The notes under the pieces were generated by a model. That model searched no databases. It had not been told where the DNA came from and saw only the letters and a program-made list of their open reading frames with translations. From positions 62,001 through 126,000 of the forward strand of contig CAVOGL010000007.1 of the NCBI GenBank assembly GCA_963695415.1: a stretch of 64,000 bases of DNA. The letters run 5' to 3'. This document shows, in pieces, positions 7,919 to 16,912 of this stretch (positions within the stretch are counted from its first letter, which is position 1; each line of letters starts with the position of its first letter). The position numbers and the translations under genes were made by a program. Source of the DNA: CAVXWV01 sp963695415 (GTDB lineage: Bacteria > Chloroflexota > Anaerolineae > Anaerolineales > UBA4823).

Positions 7919-9050
7919 TCAGGATTTTGGGTATCTCTTTCCCCAAATGTAGGCATCGATCCGACGCAAAATACGTAAAACGATGGAGCGAATACGTGCA
8001 TACAACCTGTATGGTGCTGGATATATCTTCCGTTTGAAGGGTGTTGGTCCTGTCCATTCCGCCACAGCAGCGCCCCAAGTCAATCCTGCTCCAAAACCAA
8101 CGAAAACAATTTTATCTCCTGGATTAATTTTGCCAGAATTTATTGCTTCAACCGTTGCAATTGGGATTGACGCGCTGAGATGTATTGCCGTAACGATCGA
8201 CGTTTATAAAGCAGCGCTCATCAGGTAAATTAAGATAATGCATCGCGGCATCGATAATGCGTCTGTTGGCCTGGTGGGGGATTACCAGGTCTATATCTTC
8301 TATTTTTAAATTTGCCTTTTCTACGGCTTCCACTGTGACCTGCCCTAGGACGCGGGTGGCAAACCGGAAAACTTCTCGTCCATCCATTTTCAGATATGGA
8401 TTCAAAAGGGTTGTGTCTACATCGGGAGTTAGATTTTGTTTTTGATTATATTTTGGTTGGTTAAGCCGGTAAAAAAGTAAATCACCACCCGATCCATCGG
8501 AACGCATTATGCCGGATAATAAGCCCCCTGGTTCCTCACTTGCCTGGATAACAAAAGCACCAGCACCATCTCCAAATAGGATACACGTTGCCCGGTCACT
8601 CCAATCGACGATCCTCGACAAAGATTCGACACCAATCACCAACACCACGCGAGCTGAACCGGATCGCACTGATTGAGCGGCAGTATGCATCGCGAAGATG
8701 AAACCAGAGCAAGCAGCCAGCATATCGAATGCGCCGGCGCGTGTTGCGCCGATCCTGTCTTGAACGAGGGATGCTGTTGATGGGAAAAATTGTTCAGGCG
8801 ATGAAGTGGCAACTATAATTAAATCGACCTTATTTGGTTGCACATTGGCAACTCTGAGAGCCTTTTGGGCGGCTTCAGATGCCATAAAAACATTATCTTC
8901 ACCATCACCAGCTATTCTGCGTTCTTTAATTCCTGTTCGGGATGTAATCCATTCGTCGCTCGTGTCGACCATTTCAGCAAGGTCGATGTTGTTTAACACT
9001 TTTTGTGGGGCGTACATCCCCCACCCTGTGATGTGGGCATATGGACTCAT
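7919..9050 (-). CDS. fabH: Beta-ketoacyl-ACP synthase III (KAS III), one frameshift, long basic C-terminal tail
   Basis: FabH starts fatty-acid synthesis by condensing acyl-CoA with malonyl-ACP. The active Cys is in AACSGF (about 113), the His in IPHQANRR and the Asn in YGNTS are present. The main frame stops at 8148 in an unrelated tail after NTS. Skipping one base at about 8174-8181 gives SASIPIATVEAINSG and the normal end FVGFGAGLTWGAA, then about 43 extra residues rich in Arg and Lys, ending at 7919. The indel is probably a sequence error. The basic tail is real coding sequence in the continued frame and is unusual for FabH. It lies 11 bases downstream of fabF. Confidence 0.9.
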
Positions 9051-9061
9051 AATAAACCTGC

Positions 9062-10315
9062 CTATTGTTTAGTGCTACCGGTAAATCTGCTCAGAACGAT
9101 TGTTGCATTATGACCACCAAAACCGAAAGAATTCGACATAATATGGTTGAGCCTGGTGACCTGCCTGGCCTTGTTGGGTACATAGTCCAGGTCACATTCC
9201 GGGTCAGGCGTGTAATAATTGATAGTTGGAGGAAGGATGCGGTCGCGCATTGCTAAGGCACAGATAACCGCCTCCACGGAACCAGATGCACCTAATAAGT
9301 GTCCGATCATAGATTTGGTGGATGAAATTGGAATTGAGTATGCATTTTCTCCGAAAGTTTTCTTTATTGCCAGTGTTTCGGTTTTATCATTGAGTACGGT
9401 GCTGGTACCGTGTGCATTGATGTAATCGATCTCGCCATGATCCAGACCCGCGTCAACAAGCGCCATCTGCATACAGCGCGATGCACCCTCACCATCTTCG
9501 GATGGGGCAGAGATGTGGTAGGCATCATTTGTGATCCCATAACCACTGATTACTCCGTAAATTTCAGCGCCGCGATTGAGTGCGTGGTTCAGCTCTTCTA
9601 ATACCAGCACAGCCGCACCTTCTCCCATTACAAATCCATCCCTGTCCCGATCGAAGGGACGTGATGCCCCCTGAGGATTATCATTATTGGTAGAAACTGC
9701 GCCTGTGTTAATCAAACCTGCCATTGAGTGGGGGGCAATGCCAGCCTCTGCTCCTCCGGCAAACATGACATCTGCATGTCCCCGACGGATCATCTCTGCA
9801 GCTTCTCCAATTGTGTTCGTGCCGGTAGCGCAGGCAGAAACAACTGCCAAGTTCGGTCCGCGGAAATTTAAGTCGATTGCCAGGTTGGCGCCTGCGGAAT
9901 CGGTCAGTATCATTGGGATCAGGAATGGGCTGACCCTGTTGGGACCTTTCTCATCCATCACCTTGTACTGCTCCACCATGGAAATCACACCGCCAACTCC
10001 ACTGCCGATGATCGCTCCAATACGGTTGCGGTTGTCATCATTGATGTCCAGCCCTGAGCTTTGCATAGCCTGGCGCCCGGCATAAAGGGCGAATTGGGAA
10101 TAACGATCCATCCGTCTGGATTCACGCCCGATATCCCTGACTGGATCGAAATCTTTGACTTCTCCACCAAACCGGGTCTTGTATTCGCTGGCATCAAACA
10201 AGGTAATTGGACCCATACCGGAAACACCATCCTGAATGTTTCTCCACATTGTATTAACATCGTTCCCAACCGGTGTGATACATCCTAACCCTGTAATGAC
10301 GACCTCTCTGCGCAT
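9062..10315 (-). CDS. fabF: Beta-ketoacyl-ACP synthase II (KAS II)
   Basis: The 417-residue condensing enzyme carries the Cys-His-His triad in SACATG (about 164), NAHGTST (about 305) and GHLLGASG (about 342), plus the C-terminal NSFGFGGHNA motif. It elongates acyl-ACP with malonyl-ACP. It begins with MRREVVITGLG, with an AGGAG site upstream. It forms an operon with fabH. A second KAS II gene lies at 52241, so the genome has two copies in different contexts. No acpP gene is adjacent to either. Confidence 0.95.
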   Translation of the reverse strand: MRREVVITGLGCITPVGNDVNTMWRNIQDGVSGMGPITLFDASEYKTRFGGEVKDFDPVRDIGRESRRMDRYSQFALYAGRQAMQSSGLDINDDNRNRIGAIIGSGVGGVISMVEQYKVMDEKGPNRVSPFLIPMILTDSAGANLAIDLNFRGPNLAVVSACATGTNTIGEAAEMIRRGHADVMFAGGAEAGIAPHSMAGLINTGAVSTNNDNPQGASRPFDRDRDGFVMGEGAAVLVLEELNHALNRGAEIYGVISGYGITNDAYHISAPSEDGEGASRCMQMALVDAGLDHGEIDYINAHGTSTVLNDKTETLAIKKTFGENAYSIPISSTKSMIGHLLGASGSVEAVICALAMRDRILPPTINYYTPDPECDLDYVPNKARQVTRLNHIMSNSFGFGGHNATIVLSRFTGSTKQ

Positions 10316-10480
10316 TGATTACTCCTGATCTCTTAAATCTTGTGTGCTACAACATCCTGAACGATAAACAGTAATATATTTGGATCGACCTCTATCCATA
10401 AACTAATCGTCTAAACACCGCAGGTTTGAATTCGACGCGTATGCTAAGATAGAATATTCCGGATTACGCCGAAACCATCC

Positions 10481-11782
10481 CTACTGCTCCTGGCTATCCT
10501 GGACTATGTTCCTGGTGGAAAACAACTGTCGTATGTGTAAACGGTCGTGTTCAGCCGTAATTTGCATCAATTCAGAGAAATTCGTTTTTCCGAAAATAGT
10601 ATGCCACGCCGGTTTTTGCCAGTCATGCTCATCCAACTGGTCCAAAAGGTTCAATAATTCTATCCGCGTGGCTGTGAAGTCTCTCACCGCCTGAAACGGG
10701 TCCTCTTGTTGGTAGTTGCGCTTATCTGCCCAAGAATCACTGTCTATTCCGGTGATGGTTGGGTTGTCTTTGTTAATAAAATCGTGAAACCTGGGTATGT
10801 TGATATCCCGATCTACGTCTCGCAGGTGACAAATAATTTCTATGAGAGACCATTCCTTCATGTTTGGTCTAAGTATCCACGCACCGCCGGTTACGGAAGC
10901 AAGTATCGCCTCAAGCGGGGTGGGTGATGTTTGTAGAGTTGCGATGCAGGCATCCAGTGTCACGTAGGCGGGTGGAATTTGCGCCTTCGGGTTGGTGCCT
11001 AACCAACTCCAGGCGTTCTCGAGAGTTCCTACTCCATCCGCTTCATTATGATGAGTTATAAGATCGATTCCCGGTTCGGGATCATTAGCACCAAACGGTG
11101 TCCAAAAGGTATTGAGACCAAGTTTCTTCGCTGGGATAATATCGCGCTGGAAATCATCGCCAATAACGGTTACTGGGAGTACAGGATAACCATGACGGGC
11201 GATGATTTCCATGAAGTATGCTGGAGATGGTTTGGCATAGTGGAAAGTTTCGATGGATGTGATCATCTCGAACGGGAAATTTCCATCTTTGTATGCTGTG
11301 CCAATTCTGGCAGCGAAATTGTCGCCGATACCAGCCCAATCAAGACGGTGCTTGATCGCAGGTTCGGGAAACAGGGGATTTGTGGCAATCACAAGCATGT
11401 ATCCGTCGTTTCCAGCAACCTTAATGAATTCCGGGACTCCTTCCATTGGCGTCGTTATTGACTTGAATTGGTGAAATTTATCGAAAAAAATTGTTTCAAA
11501 TCGCTTTCTGGCTACGACTTCATTCAGGTTGGTGAGGGCAGTGAAGATCTCGAAGAATATCTGATCCAAAGTACGGTCAGGATACCTGTTTTCGATCATC
11601 GCCTTTGTGCCTGTCATCATTGCCTGCTCGATCACATCCGGATTGGCGACATCCTGGAATTGGGCAATGACCGATGAAAAGTATGCCTTCAAGAATGGAT
11701 CAACAGGATTGACCAGCAATGTGCCATCAAGGTCAAGGAGCAGCATCCCCTTTTTTGAAGAAATCTTCGGTATTTGCGTCAA
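10481..11782 (-). CDS. HAD-family hydrolase fused to a DinB-like domain
   Basis: The N-terminal half is a HAD phosphatase: DLDGTLL (motif I) near the start, a Thr-containing IATNP motif II, a Lys region, and GDDFQRDI (motif III) with the typical AKKLGLNTFW continuation. From about residue 280 the protein changes to a DinB/YfiT-like four-helix metal-binding domain, with His in ICHLRD and HDRLHIRQ near the end as potential metal ligands. The fusion is unusual. A TTG at 11782 overlaps the upstream stop (TTGA), suggesting coupled translation; the alternative start is ATG 11746 right at the HAD motif. It is probably the third gene of the efp operon. The substrate is unknown. Confidence 0.7.
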   Translation of the reverse strand: MTQIPKISSKKGMLLLDLDGTLLVNPVDPFLKAYFSSVIAQFQDVANPDVIEQAMMTGTKAMIENRYPDRTLDQIFFEIFTALTNLNEVVARKRFETIFFDKFHQFKSITTPMEGVPEFIKVAGNDGYMLVIATNPLFPEPAIKHRLDWAGIGDNFAARIGTAYKDGNFPFEMITSIETFHYAKPSPAYFMEIIARHGYPVLPVTVIGDDFQRDIIPAKKLGLNTFWTPFGANDPEPGIDLITHHNEADGVGTLENAWSWLGTNPKAQIPPAYVTLDACIATLQTSPTPLEAILASVTGGAWILRPNMKEWSLIEIICHLRDVDRDINIPRFHDFINKDNPTITGIDSDSWADKRNYQQEDPFQAVRDFTATRIELLNLLDQLDEHDWQKPAWHTIFGKTNFSELMQITAEHDRLHIRQLFSTRNIVQDSQEQ

Positions 11783-12117
11783 TTTGATTCGAATTGTTGG
11801 AAAATATCTGCCAATGGATGGCATGAACCGCAACCGGTATGAGCATCAAAACCAGACCGGTCATGTTTTCGACAAAACGTTGCCACAGCCACCTGCTGCT
11901 TAATAAATGGGAAAGGTCGTTCCAGGTGAGGGATAAGCTGCATATTCTCACATGCATTTGCCTGCAGGATGCCAGGAACCGGACAGGTTGAACATAACCC
12001 TCGATTCCAAATTAATCGCGGTGAAGCAGAATCCAAAAGACGGCATTCTTCCGTGTTGTTTCCGCGAAAATAATTGCCGTAAAAAAAGCGGCACTCGTTA
12101 CCTGCAGGGGTGCGCAA
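11779..12117 (-). CDS. Small cysteine-rich protein, possible metal- or cluster-binding, unknown function
   Basis: The 112-residue protein has paired cysteines in CSTCPVPGILQANAC (about 51-65) and a C-terminal GCGSCHP (about 95-101), besides Cys at the ECRLL site and in the TFC segment. The spacing resembles a zinc or Fe-S site. I have the impression of a small conserved family in Chloroflexota with the pattern CxxCPVPxILxANAC ... GCGxCH, but cannot name a function. The TTG start at 12117 is supported by TAGGAG overlapping the efp stop codon. Its end overlaps the start of the HAD-DinB gene. Confidence 0.6.
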   Translation of the reverse strand: MRTPAGNECRFFYGNYFRGNNTEECRLLDSASPRLIWNRGLCSTCPVPGILQANACENMQLIPHLERPFPFIKQQVAVATFCRKHDRSGFDAHTGCGSCHPLADIFQQFESN

Positions 12118-12125
12118 CCTGGCTC

Positions 12126-12683
12126 CTAGACCCGGGTGATATAAGTGCCTGTACGCGTGTCAACCCGAATGGTATCGCCCTGAACGACGAATGCGGGAAC
12201 TTGAACTTCCAGGCCGGTCTCGGTGGTAACTTTCTTATTGACGCCAGTCGCTGTATCTCCGCGAACTGCCATTTCTGCACCAGTTACCCGCAGATCTACT
12301 GTTAATGGGATTTCGACATCGATTGCTTCACCCTGGTAAAAGGTCAGTTTCGCTTCCATACCTTCCTTCAGGTAAGAGGCACTGTCACTCAGCACTTCAG
12401 CTGTTAGCGCGGGCTGCTCATATGTCTCCAGGTCCATGAAATAAAACAGGTTATCATCACGGTAAAGATATTGCACGTTGTGGAAATCCAGGCGCACGTC
12501 CTGGACGTGTGAACCTGACTGGAAGGTCATTTCCCGCTGCGTACCTGTTCTCAGGTTGACAACTTTTACCCTGATGGTGGCGCTGCCTCTCCCAGGTTTA
12601 TTGTGGCTGTAGTCCAGCACTTTAAAAAGACCTTCATCCAATTCGAAGGTGACACCTTTACGTAGTTCGTTTGCATCAATCAT
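12126..12683 (-). CDS. efp: Translation elongation factor P
   Basis: EF-P helps ribosomes past polyproline stretches. The 185-residue protein has the standard three beta-barrel domains and the C-terminal signature with GDTATG and GLEVQVPAF. The tip of domain I reads HNKPGRGSA, with Arg at position 32 where E. coli carries the modified Lys34. Arg-type EF-Ps of the Pseudomonas kind are rhamnosylated by EarP; no EarP or EpmA gene is in the window, so the modification state is unknown. A TATAAT at 12720-12725 and a GAGGA site near 12690 precede the ATG. Confidence 0.95.
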   Translation of the reverse strand: MIDANELRKGVTFELDEGLFKVLDYSHNKPGRGSATIRVKVVNLRTGTQREMTFQSGSHVQDVRLDFHNVQYLYRDDNLFYFMDLETYEQPALTAEVLSDSASYLKEGMEAKLTFYQGEAIDVEIPLTVDLRVTGAEMAVRGDTATGVNKKVTTETGLEVQVPAFVVQGDTIRVDTRTGTYITRV

Positions 12684-12742
12684 AAGAATTCCTCAACTAG
12701 TTTTTCATTTAACCGCGTAATTATACTACGGGATTGGCTGTA

Positions 12743-13783
12743 TTAACCTAATTTTGAACCCTTGTTGGTGTATGCTACCTCGCCAGATTCTGCGGACTTT
12801 GCTGCGGCAAGGACGATTTCAAGCGTTTGAGCACCATGCCGCATAGGTGTTCGGGTGTTTGACCCGGTGCGAATTGCTTTTAACAGGTCAACCATTTCCA
12901 TCATGTAATCGTCCTGCTGGTTTTTGATGGTCTCTGTTTCGTATTGAGTCTCAGGAGATGGTGAATCAACATCCGTATAGGTGATTATTGCCTGGTTGGA
13001 GTCCTGAAAATCGACGACGAGGTTCCTGGTTACCATTTTCAGGTCCCAAAGCCATTTCCAAGGGATGGCATTGTTTGTGGCGGTAAGAACTCCTATTCCA
13101 CCATTCTGATAATTGAAAACGGTTGCGGAAGTATCTTCAACCGTGTACCCACCGGGCACCTCTTGGTGAAACAGGTTCTTCTGCACACTGTACACGGAAT
13201 CAATCTCCCCTCCCAGGTATTGGCACAAATCCACAAGATGGATTGCCTGTTCGAATACCTGACCACCGGAACGATCTTTGAAACGCCACCAGGGTGCGTG
13301 TAGATGATTGCAAAAATATCCAGCGCGTATCAAAGCGATCTCGCCTGCTCTCCGGGTGTCTACCAGCTCTTTGACGCGCTGGACTGCCGAACCGAAGCGG
13401 TACATAAATCCAACCTGGGTTTTTATTCCTGAATTTTCGACTACATCTACCATCGCCCAGGCTTTTTCTGAAGTCAAGGCGATCGGCTTTTCGATAAGGA
13501 TATGGATGCCGCGTTCGGCTGCCAGGGCAACCTCATCCGTATGAGCAAAAGGTGGCAGCACGATCACCAGGAGATCAAGATCAATCTCATCAAAGAGTTC
13601 GTGGTGATCGTCATAGACACGGGCTTCTTTTTCTCCATAAAATTCAGCGAACTTTACCGCCCGGTTCTTTTGAATATCGCAGAATGCAGCCAGGTGCAGG
13701 TCATCTTGAAGCGATTTGAGGTTTTTAGCATGCTGGGCGGCGAATCCACCGCATCCGAGAATCGCAGTTTTTAGCCTTTTCAT
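12743..13783 (-). CDS. Gfo/Idh/MocA-family oxidoreductase
   Basis: NAD(P)-dependent dehydrogenase of sugars or inositols. The N-terminal Rossmann motif GCGGFAAQHA (about 10-19) and the catalytic-site EKPI (about 98-101) are present, followed by the C-terminal alpha/beta domain with a GGQVFEQAIHLVDLC segment typical of the family. The length of 346 is usual. It stands alone, divergent in role from the efp operon, at the edge of a sugar-metabolism region. Two further relatives lie at 21373 and 22425. Confidence 0.85.
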   Translation of the reverse strand: MKRLKTAILGCGGFAAQHAKNLKSLQDDLHLAAFCDIQKNRAVKFAEFYGEKEARVYDDHHELFDEIDLDLLVIVLPPFAHTDEVALAAERGIHILIEKPIALTSEKAWAMVDVVENSGIKTQVGFMYRFGSAVQRVKELVDTRRAGEIALIRAGYFCNHLHAPWWRFKDRSGGQVFEQAIHLVDLCQYLGGEIDSVYSVQKNLFHQEVPGGYTVEDTSATVFNYQNGGIGVLTATNNAIPWKWLWDLKMVTRNLVVDFQDSNQAIITYTDVDSPSPETQYETETIKNQQDDYMMEMVDLLKAIRTGSNTRTPMRHGAQTLEIVLAAAKSAESGEVAYTNKGSKLG

Positions 13784-13883
13784 CTTGAACTCCTTTGGTT
13801 CTGATGATTATTATTGGACGACAGGTTGGTGCCCAACTTCCAGGAGTATATGGTTAATAATACGATCGGTTGGTGATGATATC

Positions 13884-14330
13884 TTACCCGAAGATCTCTG
13901 GATGTCGTTTTGTGTAACTGCTGAGGCTGATCGCAGATATTACGACACAGGCGATATTTACCGGCAGGGTGCAGATCGCCCCAACCCCACCGGTCAATAT
14001 TATGATGAACAAAGCAGCAACTGCCCAAACCAGGAACAATACCAGCCACAAGATTCCCGCTGTGATATTTCCACTATAAATCCATCCAAAGCCCAAGAAT
14101 CCAAAGAGACCCGGTAGTATTTCCAAAATTAGTGCGATACTGCGGTCTTTAGGCGGTGTAGCTGGATAATAATTTTGTCTTGGTGGTGGAGAAGTGGATG
14201 GATTGCTAGGATGAATAACGGTCACCACAGGCTCGATGGGTGTTTCTTCGAATGTCAAGCTTGCCCCGCAGTGATTACAGAAAATGGCATCGTCCGGGTT
14301 GGTGGAATTGCAGTGGCTGCAAACGGTCAT
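13884..14330 (-). CDS. Zinc-ribbon membrane protein
   Basis: The N-terminus is a zinc ribbon (CSHC at 4-7 and CNHC at 18-21). A Pro-rich linker (about 30-65) follows, then a hydrophobic region with three to four membrane helices (about 66-135). Proteins of this arrangement are common in Gram-positives and Chloroflexota without assigned function. TATAAT near 14387-14393 on the minus strand is a plausible promoter, and AAGGAG lies before the ATG. Confidence 0.7.
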   Translation of the reverse strand: MTVCSHCNSTNPDDAIFCNHCGASLTFEETPIEPVVTVIHPSNPSTSPPPRQNYYPATPPKDRSIALILEILPGLFGFLGFGWIYSGNITAGILWLVLFLVWAVAALFIIILTGGVGAICTLPVNIACVVISAISLSSYTKRHPEIFG

Positions 14331-14420
14331 CTGGCACTCCTTGTATTTGGGTTTAGGTTTTCGGATGTGTTAAAGTTTTGGGTTAATTATAAGTGAAATA
14401 TGAGAGCTATGCCAGGAATC

Positions 14421-14454
14421 AAAAACAGGTTGTCTCTGAGTACAACCTGTTTTT
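14421..14454 (-). terminator. Rho-independent terminator
   Basis: Perfect 13-bp arms (14421-14433 and 14442-14454) with an 8-base loop. The stem AACAGGTTGT is followed on the minus strand by a T run, so it ends the FmdB-type gene. The plus strand also reads T6, so it could act both ways. Confidence 0.88.
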
Positions 14455-14488
14455 TAATACGGTTCACGACCGTCTGCTAACGAATCCC

Positions 14489-14701
14489 TCAAGTACCGAC
14501 AGGTCCGCAGTTTGCGGAAGCAGACGAATTAAGTGAGAACGAGGTTCCACCTGCCATTTTTGATGCAAAGGTGGATATTTTTTTTCTTACCTGGTGTCCG
14601 CCACACTCTGGACAGGTGATTTCTTCAATTTTATACGTACTGCGCACCAGCTCTTCAAACGGTTCCTGGCATTCGTTACACTCGAATTCGAAAATGGGCA
14701 T
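14489..14701 (-). CDS. FmdB-family zinc-ribbon protein
   Basis: The 70-residue protein begins MPIFEFECNECQ and has paired CxxC motifs (residues 8-11 and 30-33), matching the FmdB/putative regulatory protein family of small zinc ribbons. The C-terminus is a Ser-rich, low-complexity tail. Some family members are proposed regulators of formamidase or amidase operons, but the role here is unknown. The gene ends at a strong terminator. Confidence 0.85.
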   Translation of the reverse strand: MPIFEFECNECQEPFEELVRSTYKIEEITCPECGGHQVRKKISTFASKMAGGTSFSLNSSASANCGPVGT

Positions 14702-14773
14702 TTTAATCTCCTGGGATGTATCATAATAACTGCTCTATTATAGATGCGTAAGGCTGCAAAAGGTTACAACTTA

Positions 14774-15850
14774 TTACCTGATCCATCCGGGGGTTTCAAG
14801 TACATGTACAAGACCTTTTAGATCGCGACCATTGGATAAGGCTTCCTCTGCTGCAGCATACTGCAAACCAAGCAGGGGAATACCCCTGTCCACCGTGTTT
14901 TGGAAGATAATTTCCATGTCATTCAATTCTGGTTGCGTTATGTTGAACGCCCAAACATGCTGCATGTTTGCCAGATCACGAATGAAATGGTCACCTTTGC
15001 CACAAAAATGAATAGCTCCTCCATTAAAACGGTCGAGTAATAACTGGTCGTATGGCAGGATGAACTCTACCACCATATCCCTGGAGAGGTTCATGGCTGA
15101 ATTGTCCCTGATCATGATGCTGCCGCGGTGGTACATGCCCCAATGTGCGTTGCCGAAATTTTTAGGTGGGTGCAGTTCGAACCAAACCTTGAGGAAACGC
15201 GTGTATGTTTCGCACGCCAGGTCTAATAATGCCTTTACCAGCTCGGGTCGGTCATATAGAGCGAAGAATAAATTGCTACCGAATATCAATTCGCAAATGT
15301 CAAGCGGTCCTTGTATGTCAGGATGGTAAACACTGACAAATTGGTGGATTTTTGGGAATTTTTCGTTGATCTCAGCGAAGAATTCACCCATCCTCCATAC
15401 TTCTTTTCCAAAACCGTTGTTCAAGTCCGGAATACCAGCCTCGAGTATTCTTTCTACCATTTCTTGGGATTGTGCAGGTCTCACCGTAGGCAGCGTATTG
15501 GTCTCATCTTCCATGATGAACTTTTCCATCCCAAACAAGGAAGGCATTATCCCCGTTCCGTAATTACAACGCACGTTCAGCAGGTCGCCATAACCCTTTT
15601 CCAATACGGTTGAGCACATCCCATACTGCTGAATTGCCATTTGTTCGATATCATCTAAAGCTGTGTTCACCCTGACCTGTTGCCATTGGAATGTTGGGGG
15701 ACATGGGGTATTTCTCAGCGGGTGAAAGATCGGTTCCGGATGGTTACCACCGGAAAAAACAATCCAGGATTGTTGAATGGCAGTTTCTTGCTCAGGTACG
15801 ATGCGTTTTTCCAGGTCAGATAAGTGGCGGGTTAAGTTTTCTGAGAACAT
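14774..15850 (-). CDS. URO-D/MtaA-superfamily protein
   Basis: The 358-residue protein belongs to the uroporphyrinogen decarboxylase/cobalamin methyltransferase superfamily by overall pattern (SRDMVVEFILPYDQLLLDRF, then IHFCGKGDHFI). The H-x-C-G motif (about 282-285) matches part of the zinc site of MtaA-type methyltransferases. It is not a haem-pathway HemE: the substrate-binding Arg-rich N-terminus is absent. It is the last gene of a sugar cluster (URO-D, ThuA, isomerase, hydrolase remnant, this). The function in such clusters is not established. Confidence 0.7.
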   Translation of the reverse strand: MFSENLTRHLSDLEKRIVPEQETAIQQSWIVFSGGNHPEPIFHPLRNTPCPPTFQWQQVRVNTALDDIEQMAIQQYGMCSTVLEKGYGDLLNVRCNYGTGIMPSLFGMEKFIMEDETNTLPTVRPAQSQEMVERILEAGIPDLNNGFGKEVWRMGEFFAEINEKFPKIHQFVSVYHPDIQGPLDICELIFGSNLFFALYDRPELVKALLDLACETYTRFLKVWFELHPPKNFGNAHWGMYHRGSIMIRDNSAMNLSRDMVVEFILPYDQLLLDRFNGGAIHFCGKGDHFIRDLANMQHVWAFNITQPELNDMEIIFQNTVDRGIPLLGLQYAAAEEALSNGRDLKGLVHVLETPGWIR

Positions 15851-15856
15851 GAAGGT

Positions 15857-16152
15857 TCAGCTTTCCAGGTATTGATTTATTGCTGCCATGAAACCTTCAA
15901 CGCTGCGGCATCATCAGCCATCAATAAATTTGAATATGGCACAGCCTTACTCGATTTCCCATGCCCCCGCGTGTACACCATGATCAGATCATATTTATGC
16001 TGCAGCTCATTTGACAGCCTGTACCAGCAGTAACCATCATCGGTTATCCCGTGTAACAAAACGATGGTGGGTAGTGGACTTCCTGTGCGTATATAATTTT
16101 TTTCAATCCCATTAACACAAACGGTCGTTTCCAGCCAATTATCCATTGACAT
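15857..16152 (-). pseudogene. Alpha/beta-hydrolase remnant with internal deletion
   Basis: Residues 1-84 are a clean alpha/beta-hydrolase N-terminus: the oxyanion-hole motif LLHGITDDG, then YTRGHGKS and a helix ending ADDAAAL. At that point the frame runs into a short tail and stops at 15877. In another frame, directly after, the DNA reads VEGFMAAINQYLES followed by a stop at 15857, which looks like the C-terminal helix of such an enzyme. The nucleophile elbow and catalytic Asp and His are missing. This is best explained by a deletion of roughly 150 codons between about 15895 and 15907. Its ATG overlaps the end of the isomerase gene. Confidence 0.7.
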
Positions 16153-16912
16153 ACGTTTTTAAAACTCCCAATGATAAAGGTAGTTCGGTTCCAGGATCAT
16201 CGATCTGGGCTTCGATCGATATCCTGGAATCATAACCTGTCTGTTGGAGAGCCTGGAAAAAGTGGTTGAAGTCAAAAGAACCTATCCCAGGAGCTCTACG
16301 GTTATCGCGGGTGGCGATGTGCGCATGCACGAGAAGGTCACCGGCATCCAGTATTTCATTTATTGTGCCTTCGTCAATTGCCCAATGGTAGGCATCCACA
16401 AGCAGGCGGATTGCCGGGTTATCGGTTTGACGCGCCAGTTCAGCACCTTCTGCCACAGAGTTGACAACGTTGCATTCTTTCTTATTTAACGGCTCTATGG
16501 CAATAGTTACCCCGTGATCTTGAGCAACCGGTCCGAGCATCCGGCAAAATTTCACCAACTGGTCCCAGGCCTGGTTACGGGAGTATCCATGCGGGATTTG
16601 CCGGGCACCCCCAGATCCAAAAACAATTACTTTCACGCCTGCTTCTTCTGCACGTTGGCACATCGTGTTGATGTAATCACGTAAAGCAGCTATGTCAACT
16701 TCCGGTCCGGTCAGTTTCAACTGGGCAGGTACCATCAAGTTCAGAACCGGGCATGGGATCCCAGTCTCTTTGACCAGGGCAAGGGATTGTCGGAACTCGC
16801 TTTCGTCTTCCAATGGTTTCAATAATCCGGGCACCGACCACTCAAAATAGTCGAAATTAGCGTCCGCAGCATTTTGACCCATTTCTGGGGATCCACAAAC
16901 TCCAAATCTCAT
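16139..16912 (-). CDS. Sugar phosphate isomerase/epimerase (AP-endonuclease-2 TIM barrel)
   Basis: A xylose-isomerase-like TIM barrel of 257 residues. Metal ligands expected for the family are visible: Glu in IAIEPLN (about 143), Asp and His in LLVDAYHW (about 178-181), His in VHAHIATRD, and Glu near the end in SIEAQ. Family members isomerise or epimerise keto sugars and inositol derivatives. The start abuts the ThuA stop, and the end overlaps the hydrolase remnant. Confidence 0.8.
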   Translation of the reverse strand: MRFGVCGSPEMGQNAADANFDYFEWSVPGLLKPLEDESEFRQSLALVKETGIPCPVLNLMVPAQLKLTGPEVDIAALRDYINTMCQRAEEAGVKVIVFGSGGARQIPHGYSRNQAWDQLVKFCRMLGPVAQDHGVTIAIEPLNKKECNVVNSVAEGAELARQTDNPAIRLLVDAYHWAIDEGTINEILDAGDLLVHAHIATRDNRRAPGIGSFDFNHFFQALQQTGYDSRISIEAQIDDPGTELPLSLGVLKTYVNG

